Shown: positions 6,136-9,192 of the stretch, one piece after another
Numbering within the stretch: the stretch's first letter is position 1
Layout of the letters: every line of letters starts with the position of its first letter
Assembly (NCBI GenBank): GCA_045635765.1
Contig: JAZTWH010000049.1
Span: 1 to 9,192 of the forward strand
Direction: 5' to 3'
Origin: RGIG995 sp045635765
GTDB taxonomy: Bacteria; Bacillota; Clostridia; Oscillospirales; UBA644
Length of the DNA: 9,192 bases
Position numbers and translations under genes: made by a program
Notes under the pieces: generated by a model
What the model saw: the letters and a program-made list of their open reading frames with translations, nothing else
The model's database searches: none
Told to the model about the DNA's origin: nothing

Positions 6136-6139
6136 TACG
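6112..6139 (+). promoter_or_regulatory. Weak candidate promoter for the solute-binding protein cluster
   Basis: TTGTCC (6112-6117), a 16-nt spacer and TATACG (6134-6139) lie in the last repeat copy, where the repeat changes from ggaaca to ggaata. The matches are partial, and nothing better is seen in the rest of the gap up to 6235, which ends in a pyrimidine-rich run and the ribosome binding site AAGGAGG (6223-6229). Confidence 0.25.
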
Positions 6140-6235
6140 AGCCCCGGCTGACTATGGAATCAACGGTACGCAACCCGTCCCTTCGCCTTATTTTCTTATT
6201 GTTTTCTCCCCCCCTACTGTCCAAGGAGGCTGCTT

Positions 6236-7585
6236 ATGAAGGTTATTCGCATCTTTGCGTTGATGCTGTCAATTCTCTTGATGTTCTCCCTGTTGGGATG
6301 TGAAAAGATTGATCTAAGTGGGGGTAAAAATCCCGGCGAAAACGGCGGCGAAGGCGGAAGCTCAGCCCCGGATCTCTCGGATTCCCATACTCTTACGGTG
6401 AAGACCACCGTTTCCGGCCGGGAGACCTTCCGTCCGGAAGAGGGGCTTTCTCCCAAGACGAATCAAATCTTGGCCCAGATTCAAGAAGTTGAGGACGCCA
6501 CCGGATGCAAGGTGGACGTGGAGATTTTGTCCAAGGAATCCTTGTCCACTGCCTTTTTGCGGGCGTGCCGGGCGGGGAAAAAATACGCCGACATGATTCA
6601 AACCGACGGGGCCTTTCTTTCCCGGTATTATAGCGAAGGGTATTTTATGTCCCTGGCGGAAGCGGGGCTGGAGCCCTCCGCCACGGGGAGCCTGACGACC
6701 GCCGACGGAATTGCCTACGGTCTTCGGGCCGACGGTTGGAACAATCCCAACCCCACCCTCTCCTATCTTTTGTTTTACAATGAAAAAATCCTTACGGAAA
6801 GCGGCTGCCAGACTCCGTTGCAATTGGCGGAAGAGGGAGTTTGGAATTGGGTCAATTTCAAAACCCTCTGCCAACAGGTCACCCAACGAAATCCCGGGGA
6901 GGTCTACGCCATTGCCTATCCCAACGATTCGGAAACCGACCTGATCTGGGCCACGTTGCACGCCGCGGGACTGACCTATTTTGCGAAAGACGGGACCTGC
7001 ACCATGGATTCCCCGGAAGGACTGGAGGGATTTTCCCAATTGCGGGGCCTTCTGACCTCGGGGGTGACCTATTCCCTGGGGTCCTACGAAAACAGTACGG
7101 CAGAGGCTACCGCAAAATTGGCGTTTCTCAATGGCCGCACGGCCTTTTTGGTGGGAAATTCCAAGCTTCTCTTTGAAACGGATGAAAACTCCCTATTCTC
7201 CGGGCTGAAGGAAGATCTGCGGATCATCGGCTTTCCTGCCATCAAGGAAGGCACGCCGGGGGCCAGTTTTTCGGAGCCGGACGTGTTCTGTGCAATTACG
7301 TCGACGGCAAACCGGGAGTTGTGCCAACAGGTCGTACCCCGGCTTTTTGCCCCCCGGGAGGGAACAGACCCCAATCAAGAACTGATTGACACTTATTTTT
7401 ACCATCAACAGGACGGAGAAATCTACTTGGATTTACTCTCCGCCTCCGATACGGAAACGGCCCTCGGGATGGGGGAAAACCGTTCCTTGGTGGAGGAATA
7501 TTTTGTCCGGGTTGCAAAGGGTGCGTCCGCAAAAGAAATTTTAAGTAACTTTCAAACGATCTTTAACAGTCAAACGAAAGGATAA
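6236..7585 (+). CDS. Extracellular solute-binding lipoprotein (ABC family 1-like)
   Basis: A 449-residue lipoprotein that should sit on the outer face of the membrane and bind a solute, by analogy a sugar or oligosaccharide. The signal peptide is residues 1-21, with lipobox LLGC giving Cys22, followed by a Gly/Ser/Asn-rich linker (28-45). Family 1 landmarks are the early YADMIQTDGAFLSRYYSEGY (117-136), FYNEKIL (180-186), the aromatic WNWVNFKTLCQQVT (203-216) and AFLNGRTAFLVGNS (296-309), the usual order for maltose- and oligosaccharide-binding proteins. Overall similarity looks distant, so the ligand cannot be named. AAGGAGG 6 nt upstream fixes the start. No permease or ATPase genes are adjacent. 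The stop lies 6 bp before the ACT-domain gene, so the two are probably co-transcribed. A sensory or scavenging partner role is possible but inferred. Confidence 0.82.
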   Translation: MKVIRIFALMLSILLMFSLLGCEKIDLSGGKNPGENGGEGGSSAPDLSDSHTLTVKTTVSGRETFRPEEGLSPKTNQILAQIQEVEDATGCKVDVEILSKESLSTAFLRACRAGKKYADMIQTDGAFLSRYYSEGYFMSLAEAGLEPSATGSLTTADGIAYGLRADGWNNPNPTLSYLLFYNEKILTESGCQTPLQLAEEGVWNWVNFKTLCQQVTQRNPGEVYAIAYPNDSETDLIWATLHAAGLTYFAKDGTCTMDSPEGLEGFSQLRGLLTSGVTYSLGSYENSTAEATAKLAFLNGRTAFLVGNSKLLFETDENSLFSGLKEDLRIIGFPAIKEGTPGASFSEPDVFCAITSTANRELCQQVVPRLFAPREGTDPNQELIDTYFYHQQDGEIYLDLLSASDTETALGMGENRSLVEEYFVRVAKGASAKEILSNFQTIFNSQTKG

Positions 7586-7591
7586 TATTTT

Positions 7592-7861
7592 ATGAGAGCC
7601 ATTATTACCGTCACCGGCAAGGACTCCGTGGGAATCATTGCCCAGGTTTCCGCCGCCTGCACCGAAGTAAACGCAAATATTGAAGATATTACTCAGAAGG
7701 TCCTGGACGATTTGTTCGTCATGGTCATGCTGGTAAATATCGACGGTCTTTCCGTTAAATTTACCGACTTTGTCGACCAAATGTCCGCACTTGGAAAGCA
7801 GAACGGCCTTGCCATTCATACGATGCATGAGAAAATTTTTGATGCCATGCACCGCATCTGA
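7592..7861 (+). CDS. ACT-domain protein, UPF0237 family
   Basis: An 89-residue protein that is essentially one ACT domain, the fold that binds amino acids and similar small ligands as dimers or larger assemblies. The ACT signature is at the start: MRAIITVTGKDSVGIIAQVS (1-20), with the ligand-loop residues D11, S12, V13 and G14. NANIEDITQKVLDD (27-40) leads to the second strand and helix. Length and sequence match UPF0237, the family of Streptococcus pneumoniae SP_0238. It is small, cytosolic and without catalytic or DNA-binding domains. A ribosome binding site (AAAGGA, 7577-7582) overlaps the stop of the preceding gene. The next gene starts 11 bp on and encodes the UPF0210 protein, its usual partner. 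It is probably a regulatory or ligand-sensing subunit of that partner; the ligand is unknown. Confidence 0.93.
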   Translation: MRAIITVTGKDSVGIIAQVSAACTEVNANIEDITQKVLDDLFVMVMLVNIDGLSVKFTDFVDQMSALGKQNGLAIHTMHEKIFDAMHRI

Positions 7862-7872
7862 GAGGAACGACC

Positions 7873-9192
7873 ATGATCAATAACAGCGAAATTCTTGAAA
7901 CATTACACATGATCGAAAACGAACATCTCGACGTTCGGACCGTAACCATGGGCATTTCCCTCTTCGACTGCAGTGATCCTGATCCCAAGGCCGCCTGCCG
8001 GAAGATCGTTGATAAAATCTGCTCCAAGGCACAAAATCTGGTCAAAACGGGGGAAGAAATCGAAAAGGAATTCGGAATTCCCATTATTAACAAACGCATC
8101 TCCGTCACCCCCATGGCAATGATCGCCGCCCCCTCCAAGACCGCCGACTACACCTGCTTTGCCCAGGCTCTGCAGGAAGCGGCAGACCGTTGCGGAGTGA
8201 ACTTTATCGGCGGCTTTTCCGCCCTGGTACACAAGGGTTTTACCGAAAGCGATCGGAAGCTGATCCAATCCCTTCCCCAAGCCCTGACCGAAACGAAAAA
8301 CGTCTGCTCCTCCATCAACGTGGCCTCCACCAAGGCCGGCATCAACATGGACGCGATCCGCATGATGGGCAACACCATCAAGGATCTTGCCTATCTGACC
8401 CGGGATCAGGGGTCCATCGGCTGTGCAAAGCTGGTGGTCTTTGCCAACGTTCCGGAGGATAACCCCTTCATGGCCGGTGCCTTCCACGGCGTAGGCGAAG
8501 GGGAATGTGTGATCAACGTAGGCGTTTCGGGACCCGGTGTCGTTAAAGCCGCCCTGGAAAAATGCCACGGAGACCTGTCCGACGTGGCTGAGACCATTAA
8601 AAAGACCGCCTTTAAGATTACCCGTATGGGACAACTGGTAGCCGCCGAGGCTTCCCGCCGTTTGGACGTTCCCTTCGGGATCGTAGATCTTTCTCTTGCT
8701 CCCACCCCCGCCCTCGGGGACTCCGTTGCCCATATTTTGGAAGAAATGGGACTGGAGCAATGCGGAGCCCACGGGACCACCGCCGCGTTGGCCCTGCTCA
8801 ACGACGCCGTAAAAAAGGGCGGAGTCATGGCATCCTCCCACGTAGGAGGACTTTCGGGAGCCTTCATCCCCGTCTCCGAGGACGCAGGCATGATCCATGC
8901 CGCCGAACAGGGAACCCTCACTCTGGATAAACTGGAAGCCATGACGGCCGTCTGCTCCGTAGGACTGGACATGATCGCCGTTCCCGGCGACACCTCTGCG
9001 GACATTCTTTCCGCCATCATTGCCGACGAAATCTCCATCGGAGTGGTCAACACCAAGACCACCGCCGTCCGCATCATTCCCGCCTACGAAAAATCCGTCG
9101 GAGACCACGTGGAATTCGGAGGACTCTTGGGGACCGCCCCCGTCATGCCCGTCCGCAACATCTCCCCCACCCACTTCATTGCCCGGGGCGGC
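7873..9192 (+). CDS. UPF0210 / DUF711 (PFL-like) family protein, 3' end beyond the window
   Basis: 440 codons are present; the family is usually about 445-455 residues, so only roughly the last 10-14 are missing. The start MINNSEILETLHMIENEHLD with VRTVTMGISLFDCSDPDP (21-38) is the typical UPF0210 opening, and PVRNISPTHFIARGG at the edge is the family's usual near-terminal stretch, after which relatives add a short proline-containing tail. The family (SP_0239 in pneumococcus) is cytosolic with a fold related to pyruvate formate-lyase-type barrels, and its reaction has not been assigned. A glycine-rich segment, FHGVGEGECVINVGVSGPG (209-227), and SLAPTPALGDSVAHILEEMG (276-295) are well conserved in such proteins as I recall them. 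GAGGA (7862-7866) lies 6 nt upstream and adjoins the ACT gene's stop. Co-expression with the ACT protein is expected. Confidence 0.93.
   Translation, partial: MINNSEILETLHMIENEHLDVRTVTMGISLFDCSDPDPKAACRKIVDKICSKAQNLVKTGEEIEKEFGIPIINKRISVTPMAMIAAPSKTADYTCFAQALQEAADRCGVNFIGGFSALVHKGFTESDRKLIQSLPQALTETKNVCSSINVASTKAGINMDAIRMMGNTIKDLAYLTRDQGSIGCAKLVVFANVPEDNPFMAGAFHGVGEGECVINVGVSGPGVVKAALEKCHGDLSDVAETIKKTAFKITRMGQLVAAEASRRLDVPFGIVDLSLAPTPALGDSVAHILEEMGLEQCGAHGTTAALALLNDAVKKGGVMASSHVGGLSGAFIPVSEDAGMIHAAEQGTLTLDKLEAMTAVCSVGLDMIAVPGDTSADILSAIIADEISIGVVNTKTTAVRIIPAYEKSVGDHVEFGGLLGTAPVMPVRNISPTHFIARGG

Noticed and set aside
5838..6224. A 128-codon minus-strand open frame with repeated Phe/Arg/Val-rich peptides across the argS-tail repeats
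   Set aside because: It is a reading of the repeat DNA plus the antisense of argS. The repeat offsets include 65 and 38 bp, which shift frame, so the repeat is not kept as a protein repeat. No clear ribosome binding site or family match.
7903..9174. A 423-codon minus-strand open frame opposite the UPF0210 gene
   Set aside because: Antisense to a conserved family protein; low-complexity Gly/Asp/His-rich translation typical of a shadow frame.

Overview
The window reads as a chromosomal segment of a Gram-positive, anaerobic-type Firmicute, most likely class Clostridia (possibly an Oscillospirales gut lineage; that finer placement is a guess). The reasons are near-consensus sigma-A promoters, strong AGGAGG-type ribosome binding sites, two lipoprotein signal peptides, a DUF4080-type B12-binding radical SAM protein, and an ACT (UPF0237) plus UPF0210/DUF711 gene pair of the kind typical of Firmicutes and related bacteria. 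I see no phage, transposase, CRISPR or tRNA genes.

Layout. Bases 1-390 have no protein gene. They hold a minus-strand control region with a textbook promoter (TTGACA-17-TATACT), a possible second promoter 80 bp upstream, and a leader motif typical of ribosomal RNA operons, so an rRNA operon probably starts just beyond the left edge and runs leftward. Next is a minus-strand radical SAM gene (391-2268) with its own terminator and an unusual repetitive N-terminal extension. A 176-bp divergent intergenic region separates it from a plus-strand lipoprotein built of bacterial Ig-like (BIG2) domains (2445-4106), which ends in a clear terminator. argS, arginyl-tRNA synthetase (4232-5956), follows with its own promoter.

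Between argS and the next gene lies a 279-bp gap whose first ~200 bp are degenerate direct repeats. The first repeat copy begins inside the last codons of argS. After it comes a tight plus-strand cluster: an extracellular solute-binding lipoprotein (6236-7585), a small ACT-domain protein (7592-7861) and a UPF0210/DUF711 protein (7873 to the right edge, lacking only about its last dozen residues). Gaps of 6 and 11 bp suggest one transcript.

How the genes work together. The radical SAM, BIG2 and argS genes look like independent transcription units. The ACT-UPF0210 pair is a known conserved pair of unknown function; what is unusual is the solute-binding lipoprotein joined to its front without transporter permeases in view. 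I found no clearly new defence or mobile system. The best leads are the argS-tail repeat array, the repeat-coded N-terminus of the radical SAM protein, and the lipoprotein-ACT-UPF0210 arrangement.
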